From contig CP104100.1 of the NCBI GenBank assembly GCA_025163595.1, positions 806,001 to 870,000 on the forward strand: a DNA stretch of 64,000 bases, read 5' to 3'. A program made the position numbers and the translations under genes. Of this stretch, positions 41,666 through 50,371 are shown one piece after another. The notes under the pieces were generated by a model, which made no database searches, was not told where the DNA came from, and saw only the letters and a program-made list of their open reading frames with translations. The first letter of the stretch is position 1. Each line of letters opens with the position of its first letter. Source of the stretch: Phaeobacter sp. G2. Its GTDB lineage: Bacteria > Pseudomonadota > Alphaproteobacteria > Rhodobacterales > Rhodobacteraceae.

Positions 41666-43315
41666 ATGGCCGAGATCGAACGCGAAACAATGGAATATGA
41701 CGTAGTGATCGTTGGGGCAGGCCCCGCTGGTCTGTCTGCCGCGATCCGTTTGAAACAGCTGGATGCCGACCTTGAGGTCGTGGTTCTGGAAAAAGGCTCC
41801 GAGGTGGGGGCGCATATCCTGTCTGGAGCGGTGCTGGACCCTTGCGGACTGGACGCGCTGATTCCTGACTGGAAGGAAAAAGGCGCGCCGCTGAATACTC
41901 CGGTAAAAGAAGACAACTTTTACATGCTGGGGGAAGCGGGCGAAATTCGGGTTCCCAACTTCCCGATGCCGCCGCTGATGAACAACCACGGCAATTACAT
42001 CGTCTCGATGGGTAATGTCTGCCGCTGGATGGCCGAACAGGCCGAAGAGCTGGGTGTTGAGATCTTCCCCGGCATGTCCTGCTCTGAGCTGGTCTACGGT
42101 GACAAGGGTGAAGTCAAAGGCGTGGTTGCCGGTGTCTTTGGTCTGGAAGAGGACGGCTCTTACGGTCCCAACACCGAGCCAGGCATGGAGCTGCACGGCA
42201 AATATGTCTTCCTGTCGGAAGGGGTGCGCGGCTCGCTGTCGAAAGAGGTCATCGCCAAATACGACCTGCAGGCCGGCAAGGACGTGCAGAAATACGGCGT
42301 CGGCATGAAAGAGATCTGGGAGATTGATCCCGCCAAGCACAAAGAAGGCACCGTCACCCATACCATGGGCTGGCCGCTGAACTCGAATGCTGGGGGCGGC
42401 TCCTTTGTTTACCACCTGGAGAACAACCAAGTCTATGTCGGCTTTGTGGTGCATCTGAACTACAAGAACCCACATCTGTACCCCTACATGGAATTCCAGC
42501 GCTTCAAGCACCACCCCATGGTTGCCGATCTGCTGAAGGGCGGCAAACGTGTTGCCTACGGCGCCCGTGCCATTACTGAGGGCGGCTATCAGTCGATGCC
42601 CAAGCTGGTAGCACCCGGCGTGGCGCTGCTGGGCTGCTCGGCCGGTATGGTCAACGTGCCGCGCATCAAAGGCAACCATAACGCCATGCTGTCGGGGAAA
42701 TCTGCCGCCGAGGCCGCCTACGCGGCGATCAAGGCCGATCGCTCCGGTGATGAGCTGCCCGATTACGAGGCCGCTGTACGCGATGGCGCCATTGGCAAAG
42801 ACCTCAAGATGGTGCGCAACGTCAAACCGATGTGGTCCAAGTGGGGGCTGATGGCCTCGCTGATGCTGGGCGGTCTGGACATGTGGACCAACAACATTCT
42901 GGGTCTGTCCTTCTTTGGCACCATCAAGCACGGAAAAAACGACGCCGAGGCGACCGAGGAAGCCTCCAAGCACCAGCCGATTGACTACCCCAAACCTGAC
43001 GGGGTGCTGTCCTTTGACCGCTTGACCAATGTGTCCTTTGCCGCCACCAACCACGAGGAAAGCCAGCCCTGCCATCTGCGGCTGGCGGACCCCAACCTGC
43101 CGATCTCGACCAACCTGCCCAAATTCGACGAACCGGCGCAGCGCTATTGCCCGGCCGGCGTTTACGAGGTGGTGGAAAAAGACGGCAAGCCGGAGTTTGT
43201 GGTCAACTTCCAGAACTGCGTGCACTGCAAGACCTGCGATATCAAAGACCCAAGCCAGAACATCACCTGGACCACACCCCAGGGCGGCGACGGTCCAAAC
43301 TATCCAAATATGTAA
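41666..43315 (+). CDS. Electron transfer flavoprotein-ubiquinone oxidoreductase
   Basis: 549 residues, inner-membrane associated. It passes electrons from ETF (acyl-CoA and amino-acid dehydrogenases) to ubiquinone. The N-terminal FAD motif VVIVGAGPAGLSAA (near 12), the membrane-quinone region (LEEDGSYGP, then GWPLNSNAGGG) and the C-terminal [4Fe-4S] ligands CPAGVYEV and NCVHCKTCDIKDP are complete. AAGGAG lies upstream of the ATG. It probably serves the acyl-CoA dehydrogenase at 29 kb. Confidence 0.96.
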   Translation: MAEIERETMEYDVVIVGAGPAGLSAAIRLKQLDADLEVVVLEKGSEVGAHILSGAVLDPCGLDALIPDWKEKGAPLNTPVKEDNFYMLGEAGEIRVPNFPMPPLMNNHGNYIVSMGNVCRWMAEQAEELGVEIFPGMSCSELVYGDKGEVKGVVAGVFGLEEDGSYGPNTEPGMELHGKYVFLSEGVRGSLSKEVIAKYDLQAGKDVQKYGVGMKEIWEIDPAKHKEGTVTHTMGWPLNSNAGGGSFVYHLENNQVYVGFVVHLNYKNPHLYPYMEFQRFKHHPMVADLLKGGKRVAYGARAITEGGYQSMPKLVAPGVALLGCSAGMVNVPRIKGNHNAMLSGKSAAEAAYAAIKADRSGDELPDYEAAVRDGAIGKDLKMVRNVKPMWSKWGLMASLMLGGLDMWTNNILGLSFFGTIKHGKNDAEATEEASKHQPIDYPKPDGVLSFDRLTNVSFAATNHEESQPCHLRLADPNLPISTNLPKFDEPAQRYCPAGVYEVVEKDGKPEFVVNFQNCVHCKTCDIKDPSQNITWTTPQGGDGPNYPNM

Positions 43316-43395
43316 GCGTTTGGGCGCATTCTCTGCACTCAGATAGGCAATAGAACGCCTTAAGAGCCGGTTGCATATAGAAATCACGTAAAATT

Positions 43396-43417
43396 GGGGC
43401 GGCCTTCGGGTCGCCCC
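43396..43417 (+). terminator. Weak hairpin after the ETF-QO gene
   Basis: GGGGCG/CGCCCC (43396-43401 with 43412-43417) with an inner CC/GG and a UUCG-like loop, 80 bases after the stop. No T-run follows, so terminator function is uncertain. Confidence 0.45.
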
Positions 43418-43486
43418 ATTGCGTGTCAGCTGGTCCCGCACTACGATTCGGTTTGAGCGAGCCGCACACGCAGAGGAGAACTCCAG

Positions 43487-45229
43487 GTGCCACTTTCACA
43501 TTTTCGTAGCCTGACGGCGCTGGCCCTGGTTGCCTTTTCGACATCCGGATCTCTTGTAACAGCCCAAAGCGCAGCGGCAGAGGGTCTGGTCGGGGCCTAT
43601 CTGGCCGGGCGGGCTGCCACCTTTGAAAGCGATTTTTCCACCGCGGCAGAGTATTACACCCGGGCGCTGGTGCGTGATCCCTCCAATCCGTTGTTGATGG
43701 AAAACGTGGTGTTTGCCCATCTGGCACTGGGGCAAATGAAACAGGCTCTCCCGGTGGCAGAGCGTCTGTGGCAGAACGAGGTGCGCAGTCAGGCCGCAAA
43801 TATCGTCATGGTCGGCGGCTTTGCCCTGTCTGATGACTACCAGGCGATCCTGGATCGCAATCTGGAAATCCGCCAGATCCACCCCCTTGTCGACGGGCTG
43901 ATTGAGGCCTGGGCGCAGATGGGCATAGGCTCTGTTGATAAGGCGATCGAGGTTTTTGATCGCGTCGCAGAGGAAGAGGCGCTGCGCCCCTTTGCAGACT
44001 ATCACAAGGCGCTGGCCTTGGCGTCGGCGGGCAATTACGGCGGGGCCGAGGCGCTGTTCGCAGCTGATGATGGGCGGCTGACCCGGTTGTCGCGCCGCTC
44101 GGCGTTGGCACGGGTCGAAATCCAGTCGCAACTGGGCGAATTTGACCTGGCTCTTGCAACGTTGAATGACAGCTTTGGCGCGGGCAGTGATCCAGCCCTG
44201 GATGAAATCCGCGCCCGGTTGCAGGCAAAGGAAGCCCTGGGCTTTTCCATTGCCAGCACCGCCCGCGACGGCATTGCCGAGGTGTTCTTTACCCTGGCGG
44301 CAGTGATGAACGGCGAGGCCGCCAATGACTTTGTGCTGATGTATGCCCGTGTTGCCTCGGCCTTGAGCCCGCAACATGTGGATGCGGTGCTGCTCAGCGC
44401 AGAACTGCTGGACCAGCTGGGGCGCTATGAGCTGTCGATTGCCACCTACAAACAGGTGCCCAGCGATCACCCGGAATATTACGCCGCCGAAATGGGCCGC
44501 GCCGAAGCACTGCGCCGCGCCGCCAAACCGGATGCCGCCGCCGAAGTGCTGGAGCAATTGTTCAGGGATTTCCCTGACTTGCCGCAGATTTCGATCAGTC
44601 TTGGCGATCTGTTGCGCCAGCAAGAGGACTACGCCGGCGCCATTGCGGCCTATGATTCTGCGCTGTCCAATATGCCCGAAGAGGCCGGCAGCCGCTGGTT
44701 CCTGCACTATGCCCGCGGTATCTCTCATGAGCGGCTGAAAGACTGGCCAAAGGCCGAGGCAGATTTCCGCGCCTCGCTGGCGTTGCAGCCCGACAGTCCG
44801 CAGGTGCTGAACTATCTCGGCTATTCGATGATCGAAAAAGAAGACAGCCCGGAAAAGCTGGATGAGGCCCTGGGGATGATTGAACGCGCGGTCGCGGCGC
44901 AGCCGAATTCCGGCTATATCGTCGACAGTCTTGGCTGGGTGTTCTACCGCCTTGGCCGCTACACGGAGGCCGTGGCCCATATGGAACGCGCGGTAGAGCT
45001 GATGCCGGTGGATCCGGTGGTCAGCGACCACCTGGGCGATGTCTATTGGGCTGTTGGGCGCCAGCGCGAGGCAGAGTTCCAGTGGAAACGCGCCCTGTCT
45101 TTCATCAAATCCGGTCGCGGCGATGGTGAGGCAGACCCGGATCGTATCCGCAAAAAACTGGAGCTGGGCCTTGAGGCGGTTCTGGAACTGGAAGGCTCTG
45201 CCCCGCTGCAGGTTGCCAATGGCGATTGA
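43487..45229 (+). CDS. Tetratricopeptide-repeat protein, exported
   Basis: 580 residues starting at GTG 43487, with GAGGAGAA upstream. A signal peptide (SLTALALVAFSTSGSLVTAQS) precedes at least eight TPR-like helix pairs (AAEYYTRALVRDPSNPLLME at ~50; DYAGAIAAYDSALSNMPEEA; KAEADFRASLALQPDSPQVL; YTEAVAHMERAVELMPVDP). TPR arrays are scaffolds for protein complexes; the partner is unknown. It overlaps ispE by 11 bases, so they are cotranscribed. Confidence 0.92.
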   Translation: MPLSHFRSLTALALVAFSTSGSLVTAQSAAAEGLVGAYLAGRAATFESDFSTAAEYYTRALVRDPSNPLLMENVVFAHLALGQMKQALPVAERLWQNEVRSQAANIVMVGGFALSDDYQAILDRNLEIRQIHPLVDGLIEAWAQMGIGSVDKAIEVFDRVAEEEALRPFADYHKALALASAGNYGGAEALFAADDGRLTRLSRRSALARVEIQSQLGEFDLALATLNDSFGAGSDPALDEIRARLQAKEALGFSIASTARDGIAEVFFTLAAVMNGEAANDFVLMYARVASALSPQHVDAVLLSAELLDQLGRYELSIATYKQVPSDHPEYYAAEMGRAEALRRAAKPDAAAEVLEQLFRDFPDLPQISISLGDLLRQQEDYAGAIAAYDSALSNMPEEAGSRWFLHYARGISHERLKDWPKAEADFRASLALQPDSPQVLNYLGYSMIEKEDSPEKLDEALGMIERAVAAQPNSGYIVDSLGWVFYRLGRYTEAVAHMERAVELMPVDPVVSDHLGDVYWAVGRQREAEFQWKRALSFIKSGRGDGEADPDRIRKKLELGLEAVLELEGSAPLQVANGD

Positions 45230-46040
45230 GGTCTTTGCGCCGGCCAAGATCAACCTGACCCTGCATGTCACCGGCCAGCGGTCGGATGGCTATCACTTGC
45301 TGGATTCGCTGGTGGCCTTTGCCGATCTGGGCGACCGCCTGCGGCTGGAGGCTGGCCCGGATATGGCCATAGATCTGCGCGGCCCCTTTGCCGAGGGTGT
45401 CCCACGGGACGGGCGCAATCTGGTCTGGAAGGCGGCGCAGGGGCTTGGCTGGGCTGGTGCCATTCATTTGAACAAACAACTGCCTCATGGGGCGGGGATT
45501 GGCGGTGGATCTTCGGATGCGGCCGCCGTACTGAACGCCCTGGCCGCAGAGGGGCTGACAGTGCCGCCAGAGCTGCCGCTGTCCCTGGGGGCTGACCTGC
45601 CGGTCTGCATGGTTGCCAGGGGCGCACGGATGCAGGGCATTGGCGAGCAGATCACCCCGGTCTCCCTGCCGGACTTGCCGGCGCTTTTGGTCAATCCTGG
45701 GTGCCATGTGCCAACTGGCGCGGTGTTTTCGGGCCTCGCATGGCGTGACAACCCTGCCATGCCGGACGAGATCCCAAGTTTTGAGACGGCGAGAGACTGT
45801 GCCGTCTGGCTCAAGGATCAGCGCAATGATTTGGAGATACCGGCGGCTTATGTGGCGCCGGAAATCGACCGGGTTCTTGCTGATCTGCGGTGCACCGGGA
45901 ATGAAATGCTGTCGCGGATGTCGGGGTCCGGGGCCACCTGCTTTGCGCTTTACCCGACGCTAAAGGCCGCCCACATGGCCGCCTATGAGATCGGCGCCGA
46001 ACACCCCGACTGGTGGATACAGGCGGTAACGCTGCGCTAG
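45219..46040 (+). CDS. ispE: 4-diphosphocytidyl-2-C-methyl-D-erythritol kinase
   Basis: 273 residues, GHMP kinase fold. It phosphorylates CDP-methylerythritol in the non-mevalonate isoprenoid pathway. Motifs: EVFAPAKINLTLHV at the start, the ATP loop LPHGAGIGGGSSDAAA (near residue 88) and SRMSGSGATCFA (near 233). ATG 45219 is chosen for the family-typical start and lies inside the TPR gene's end; a longer frame from 45039 is not real. Confidence 0.95.
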   Translation: MAIEVFAPAKINLTLHVTGQRSDGYHLLDSLVAFADLGDRLRLEAGPDMAIDLRGPFAEGVPRDGRNLVWKAAQGLGWAGAIHLNKQLPHGAGIGGGSSDAAAVLNALAAEGLTVPPELPLSLGADLPVCMVARGARMQGIGEQITPVSLPDLPALLVNPGCHVPTGAVFSGLAWRDNPAMPDEIPSFETARDCAVWLKDQRNDLEIPAAYVAPEIDRVLADLRCTGNEMLSRMSGSGATCFALYPTLKAAHMAAYEIGAEHPDWWIQAVTLR

Positions 46041-46044
46041 GGGG

Positions 46045-46791
46045 CTAGAGCTGCAGGTGAATGTGGTCGTCATGGCGCGCCGCCCGACATCCCTGAAACC
46101 GGATCTTGTCATCGGCCAGAGTCAGAGACTGCTGTAGGTGTGGCTCGACAAAGATCTTTCCCACGCGTGGATCCCGCGCCAGGGTCTCAATCAGCAGACG
46201 ATTGCGATCAGGCTCTAATCCATAGGTTTTCCACAGGGGCTGTAGCCGGGCCAGATCCCAGCGCAGGCTGACCCATTGATCCGGGCAGCTGCTGGTGCCC
46301 TGTTCAAAGGCAAAATAACCAATTGGGCTGCGGGTTTGACCGGGCAGGTAACGCCCTGCAATATCCGCATAATAAAACGCCAGATCGGCCTTCTCTCCGT
46401 CGTCATGGGACAAATGCGGCAGCAGTGGAAACCCAGCGAAGAAGGGAAAGCCCGCATCCAGTACCAGCGTCTGGGTGCCAGGATGGTCCGCCTCGACCTC
46501 CGCGGCGGCGTCTTGCAACAGGGCTTTTAGCTCTGGCGTTACGTAGGACCGGTTGGTGGCGCAGTAAAACCAGGATTGCACCTGTAATGGCCCGCGCTCA
46601 AAACAGGACAGCGCGGTTCTGCCGGTCATTGGCGCGACCCAGACCGCCAGCACTGCCAGCCCCAGATACAGCCCCGCAAAGGCCAGGAGAGGCCTGCGAA
46701 ACAGGCGCGACAGCCCCCAGGCAATGCCGCCGAGCTGGGTCAGAGCTGTGAGCAGGACAATGATGCAGCAGTGAAATACAAGGCGCAGCAT
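46045..46791 (-). CDS. Membrane-anchored LAS-type metallopeptidase candidate
   Basis: 248 residues: two N-terminal membrane segments (residues ~5-25 and 36-52), then a soluble domain. It carries the zinc ligands of the LAS group (D-Ala-D-Ala peptidase VanX, MepA, lysostaphin, hedgehog): SHDDGEKAD gives His129-x6-Asp136, and RHDDHIHLQL at the very end gives HxH (His243, His245). MepA-like murein endopeptidases end with a similar HDDHFH. Cell-wall peptide cleavage is therefore an inference; the rest of the domain is not obviously similar to any one family. It is convergent with ispE, four bases apart. Confidence 0.65.
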   Translation of the reverse strand: MLRLVFHCCIIVLLTALTQLGGIAWGLSRLFRRPLLAFAGLYLGLAVLAVWVAPMTGRTALSCFERGPLQVQSWFYCATNRSYVTPELKALLQDAAAEVEADHPGTQTLVLDAGFPFFAGFPLLPHLSHDDGEKADLAFYYADIAGRYLPGQTRSPIGYFAFEQGTSSCPDQWVSLRWDLARLQPLWKTYGLEPDRNRLLIETLARDPRVGKIFVEPHLQQSLTLADDKIRFQGCRAARHDDHIHLQL

Positions 46792-46889
46792 GGGTCTATA
46801 ATCCGTCCTAGGGCCGTTTGGTAAGACAAAGCACAGATAAAAACGCCCGCACAGGGGCGGGCGTGGGTGTTGGGTACTTTGGGCCTGGT

Positions 46890-47888
46890 CTAGTGCAGGC
46901 GAGAGACCACATATTCCGCCAGATCATGCAGCATTTGCCGGATTGGGTGGTCGGGCAGCGGGGCGAGGGCCTGTGTTGCCGTCTCGGCCCAGAGCAGCGC
47001 ATCCTGGCGGGTGGCCTCAAGCGTGGCGTATTTCGCCATCAAGGCCAGGGCCTGTTCCAGATCGCCCTCTTGCTGCTGGCCCTTTTCAATGGTGCGGGTC
47101 CAAAAGGCGCGTTCGTCATCGGTGGCCTGGGCCACGGCCTTGATCACTGGCAGGGTCAGCTTGCGCTCGCGGAAATCATCGCCGACGTTTTTACCGGTGG
47201 CGGCGCTGTCGCCCTGGTAATCCAGCAGATCGTCGGCAATCTGAAAGGCAATGCCAAGCGCATCGCCATAGTCAAACAGCGCCTTGATCTGCTCCGCCGG
47301 GGCCTCTGCTATGACGCCGCCAACTTCGGTGGCTGCCGAAAACAGGGCCGCTGTCTTGCCCCGGACCACCTGCAGATAGACTGCTTCATCGGTGGCCAGG
47401 TTGGAGGCGGCAGTCATTTGCAGCACCTCGCCTTCGGCAATGGTGGCCGAGGCATTGGCGAGAATATCCAGAACCCGCAGCGAGCCGGTTTCGACCATCA
47501 GCTGAAAACTGCGGGAGAACAGGTAGTCGCCAACCAGAACCGAGCTTTTGTTGTCCCACAGCAGATTGGCGGTGGGTCGGCCACGGCGTTGGCCGCTTTC
47601 ATCCACCACATCGTCATGCAGCAGCGTTGCGGTGTGGATGAATTCTACCGTTGCTGCCAGTTTGATGTGATGTTCGCCCTCATAACCACAGAGCTGGGCG
47701 GCAGCGAGGGTCAGCATGGGGCGCAGGCGTTTGCCACCAGCCCCTACCAGATGCGCCGTGACTTCGGGGATGCGCGGCGCATGTTTTGACGCCATGCGAG
47801 TCTGGATCAGTGTGTTCACCGCGTCCATTTCACCGCCCAAGGTGGCGGCGAGCAATTCATGCGGTTTTTGAGTCGTGACTTGATTCAT
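46890..47888 (-). CDS. Polyprenyl diphosphate synthase (octa/decaprenyl type)
   Basis: 332 residues. A trans-isoprenyl diphosphate synthase that makes the long side chain of ubiquinone from IPP and an allylic diphosphate. The first Asp-rich motif LLHDDVVDESGQRRG (near 100) and the second IADDLLDYQGD (near 228) are complete. The residues before the first motif set chain length. The start at 47888 (MNQVTTQKP) is preferred; the longer frame reaching 48326 runs through the divergent DUF2007 gene. ubiA, which uses the product, is at 6.4-7.4 kb. Confidence 0.94.
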   Translation of the reverse strand: MNQVTTQKPHELLAATLGGEMDAVNTLIQTRMASKHAPRIPEVTAHLVGAGGKRLRPMLTLAAAQLCGYEGEHHIKLAATVEFIHTATLLHDDVVDESGQRRGRPTANLLWDNKSSVLVGDYLFSRSFQLMVETGSLRVLDILANASATIAEGEVLQMTAASNLATDEAVYLQVVRGKTAALFSAATEVGGVIAEAPAEQIKALFDYGDALGIAFQIADDLLDYQGDSAATGKNVGDDFRERKLTLPVIKAVAQATDDERAFWTRTIEKGQQQEGDLEQALALMAKYATLEATRQDALLWAETATQALAPLPDHPIRQMLHDLAEYVVSRLH

Positions 47889-47945
47889 TGCATTCCCGGC
47901 TTTCAGGCTCGACAAGATCGTAACCTTGCCCTTAGATCCATCCCC

Positions 47946-48167
47946 ATGAAAGAACTTTTGCGCAGCACCGATCCGACTGTCCTGGCCTTTGCATCCGCCC
48001 TTCTTGAGGGTGAGGATATAGACTGCTTTCAGATGGACGTAAATATGAGCATCCTCGAAGGTGGCATTGGGATTTTTCCGCGCCGTCTGATGGTGCGCGA
48101 AGACGACTATAAACTGGCCAAGCGCGCGATGCTGGACAACAAGATCCCGCTTGGCAATGACATATGA
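47946..48167 (+). CDS. DUF2007-like small protein
   Basis: 73 residues. The layout matches DUF2007 proteins: KELLRSTDPTVLAFASALLE then GEDIDCFQMDVNMS and RRLMVREDDYKLAKRAM. These small proteins are thought to resemble a PII-like fold; function is open. It is divergent from the polyprenyl synthase and overlaps the following methyltransferase by four bases. Confidence 0.85.
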   Translation: MKELLRSTDPTVLAFASALLEGEDIDCFQMDVNMSILEGGIGIFPRRLMVREDDYKLAKRAMLDNKIPLGNDI

Positions 48168-48970
48168 CGCAGGGGGGCGGAGCAGGGCCAAACTCTGATG
48201 CGGGCTTTGCCGAGAAAAACCTGTCGCTGAACGATTTTCTGGGCGGCCGGGTGCAGCTGTGGCAACCTCGCGAAGGCTACCGAGCCGGGGTGGATCCGGT
48301 GCTTTTGGCCGCTGCGATGCCGGCACGGGCAGGGGAGCGGGTGCTGGAGCTGGGCTGTGGTGGTGGTCAGGCGCTGTTATGTCTTGGCGAACGGGTGCCT
48401 GGGCTAGAGCTCACCGGAGTGGAGCTGCAGCCGGACTATGCTGCCCTGGCGCGCCGCAATGCAGCGCACAATGGTCAAACCGTTGAGGTGATCGAGGCCG
48501 ACCTGGCGGCGCTGCCCAAAGATCTGCGCCAGCGTCAGTTTGACCATGTTCTGGCCAACCCGCCGTATTACCGCGCCGGAGCCCATAGCCCGGCCGAAGA
48601 TATGGGGCGGCAGATTGCCCTGGGCGGTGATACGCCTTTGCAGATCTGGGTTGAGACCGCAGCCCGTCGGCTGACCTATAAGGGCTATTTGCATATGATC
48701 CAGCGCGCCGACCGTTTGCCCGAGATCCTGACCGCCTGTCAGGGGCGTCTTGGCTCGATTGAGGTGTTGCCGCTGGCGCCGCGCCAGGGGCGTCCGGCAG
48801 AGCTGGTTTTGCTGCGCGCCCGCAAGGGAGGCCGGGCCGATTTTCGCCTGCACGCGCCGCTGATCCTGCACCAAGGGGCGCGACATCTGGCAGATGTAGA
48901 GAGTTATCAGCCTGAAGTGCGGGAAATTCTGCGCGAAGGCGCGGCGCTTTGCTGGCCCGCGGCAAGATAG
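48164..48970 (+). CDS. SAM-dependent methyltransferase (TrmN6-like)
   Basis: 268 residues. Class I SAM site VLELGCGGGQALLCLG (near 60) and adenine-N6 methyltransferase motif LANPPYYRAGAHSP (near 130). This arrangement matches tRNA1(Val) (adenine37-N6)-methyltransferase; a 50S or other substrate cannot be excluded. Four-base overlap with the DUF2007-like gene. Confidence 0.9.
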   Translation: MTQGGGAGPNSDAGFAEKNLSLNDFLGGRVQLWQPREGYRAGVDPVLLAAAMPARAGERVLELGCGGGQALLCLGERVPGLELTGVELQPDYAALARRNAAHNGQTVEVIEADLAALPKDLRQRQFDHVLANPPYYRAGAHSPAEDMGRQIALGGDTPLQIWVETAARRLTYKGYLHMIQRADRLPEILTACQGRLGSIEVLPLAPRQGRPAELVLLRARKGGRADFRLHAPLILHQGARHLADVESYQPEVREILREGAALCWPAAR

Positions 48971-49138
48971 GTGCGACGCGGTTGTATTGCAAGCTTCCAG
49001 GTGGCTTTTTCGGCGCTCTGGGCTCGATTTCACCCATAAAAATATGGCTTCTGGCGAGCTTTGGCCGATATAACAATTTCATGACAAAAACTATGCGTCT
49101 GCGGCGTGACAGGGGGCAAAACTTGTGGTCCACTCGTT

Positions 49139-49160
49139 TCAACCCCGCAGGTTCGGGGTT
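49139..49160 (+). other. Hairpin upstream of the YdcH-like gene
   Basis: Perfect seven-pair stem AACCCCG/CGGGGTT just before the ribosome-binding site of the small gene at 49190. It could end the preceding transcript (no T-run) or protect the leader of the small gene's mRNA. Confidence 0.4.
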
Positions 49161-49189
49161 GTTAGTCTCGCTTTAAAAGGAGGAACGCC

Positions 49190-49369
49190 ATGAGCCTCAG
49201 CTCGCATCTTACCGAACTGAAAAAGAAGCATGACCACCTGAGCATGGAAGTGGAGTACGCCCAACGATCCCCCAGTACCGACGGGTTGGAGATTGCCGGG
49301 ATGAAGAAGCAAAAGCTGAAACTCAAAGAAGAGATTGAGCGTCTGTCAAGCGAAACAGAGACAGCATAA
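49190..49369 (+). CDS. YdcH-like (DUF465) small protein
   Basis: 59 residues, almost all helix and highly charged: LSSHLTELKKKHDHLSMEV, then MKKQKLKLKEEIERLSSE. This fits the DUF465/YdcH group of small coiled-coil proteins of unknown function, often abundant. A very strong AGGAGG six bases or so before the ATG suggests high expression. Confidence 0.85.
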   Translation: MSLSSHLTELKKKHDHLSMEVEYAQRSPSTDGLEIAGMKKQKLKLKEEIERLSSETETA

Positions 49370-49516
49370 ACGCCTATTGGCGCAGGAAATTACCCCGGAT
49401 ATTGCCGCCAGGCACCAGGGGATTTATCCCGAGCTGATATGAGCGATAGAGTTTTCAGGGTTGCCAGATCTGGCAGCCCTTTTATATTGTGGTGGCCGTC
49501 GGGTCGGGGCGCAGGA

Positions 49517-50371
49517 TCAGCCGCTTTTGGCGGCGATGGCAGCCCCAGCGGTAATCAGCGCGGCGGCCAGGGCCAAGGCCCAGCTGGGGTCCGCGACGCC
49601 GGCCAGAACCAGTACCAGGGTCGACAGCAAAGGCGCTGCATAAGAGCTGGTGCCGAGCATCTGAATGTCGCCCTGCTTGACGCCAATGTCCCAAACATAA
49701 AACGCCAGCCCCACGGGTCCTAATCCCAACAACAGGGTCGAGGCCCAGCCAAGTGTACCCTGTGGCCAGACGGTTTCTTCCACTGCAAAATGCAGCGCCC
49801 AGGATGCGATGGCAGTGGCGGTGCAAAACACCGAGACTGAACTGGTGGGGGCGGATCCCACCAGCCGCGACAGCACCGAATAGCTTGACCAGGTCAGCGC
49901 GCAGAGGAAGGCGAGGATATAGCCGGGCAGGTACTCTGCCTGAAAACCACCGGACCCACCGGTAATAATCGCCGCCGCCCCGGCAAAGCCCAGCAGTGCC
50001 CCGATCAGATGCCCTGGCCGTAGGCGCTCGCCGGGCAGAAGGCCGGAAAACAGCACGATCAGCAGCGGCCAAAGATAGGCAATCAGGCCTGCCTCGGCGG
50101 CGGAGGCCAGGCGCAGGGCCGAAAAATACAGGGCGTGATAGCCAAATAACCCAAGCGAGCCAAAGGCATAGACCTTCCAGGAGATGTTTCGCAATTGGCC
50201 CAGACCACCCGTGCGTAAGGTCCAGATCAGCCCCAGGATGCCGCCGATGGTAAAACAGATCGCATTCAACAGTAGCGGTGGGGTTGGGGCAGAGCCAACT
50301 GTCAGCAGCGCCAGCAGCGCCCAGAGCAGAACGGCCACAAACCCAACTGCGGTGGCTGTGGAGCGGGTCAT
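49517..50371 (-). CDS. EamA/DMT-family transporter
   Basis: 284 residues, ten membrane helices in two EamA halves (for example AVLLWALLALLTVGSAP; LIAYLWPLLIVLFSGLLPGE; GLGPVGLAFYVWDIGVKQGD). These are exporters of small metabolites or amino acids; the substrate is not predictable. It overlaps the LysR-type gene by four bases, so both are cotranscribed. Confidence 0.92.
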   Translation of the reverse strand: MTRSTATAVGFVAVLLWALLALLTVGSAPTPPLLLNAICFTIGGILGLIWTLRTGGLGQLRNISWKVYAFGSLGLFGYHALYFSALRLASAAEAGLIAYLWPLLIVLFSGLLPGERLRPGHLIGALLGFAGAAAIITGGSGGFQAEYLPGYILAFLCALTWSSYSVLSRLVGSAPTSSVSVFCTATAIASWALHFAVEETVWPQGTLGWASTLLLGLGPVGLAFYVWDIGVKQGDIQMLGTSSYAAPLLSTLVLVLAGVADPSWALALAAALITAGAAIAAKSG

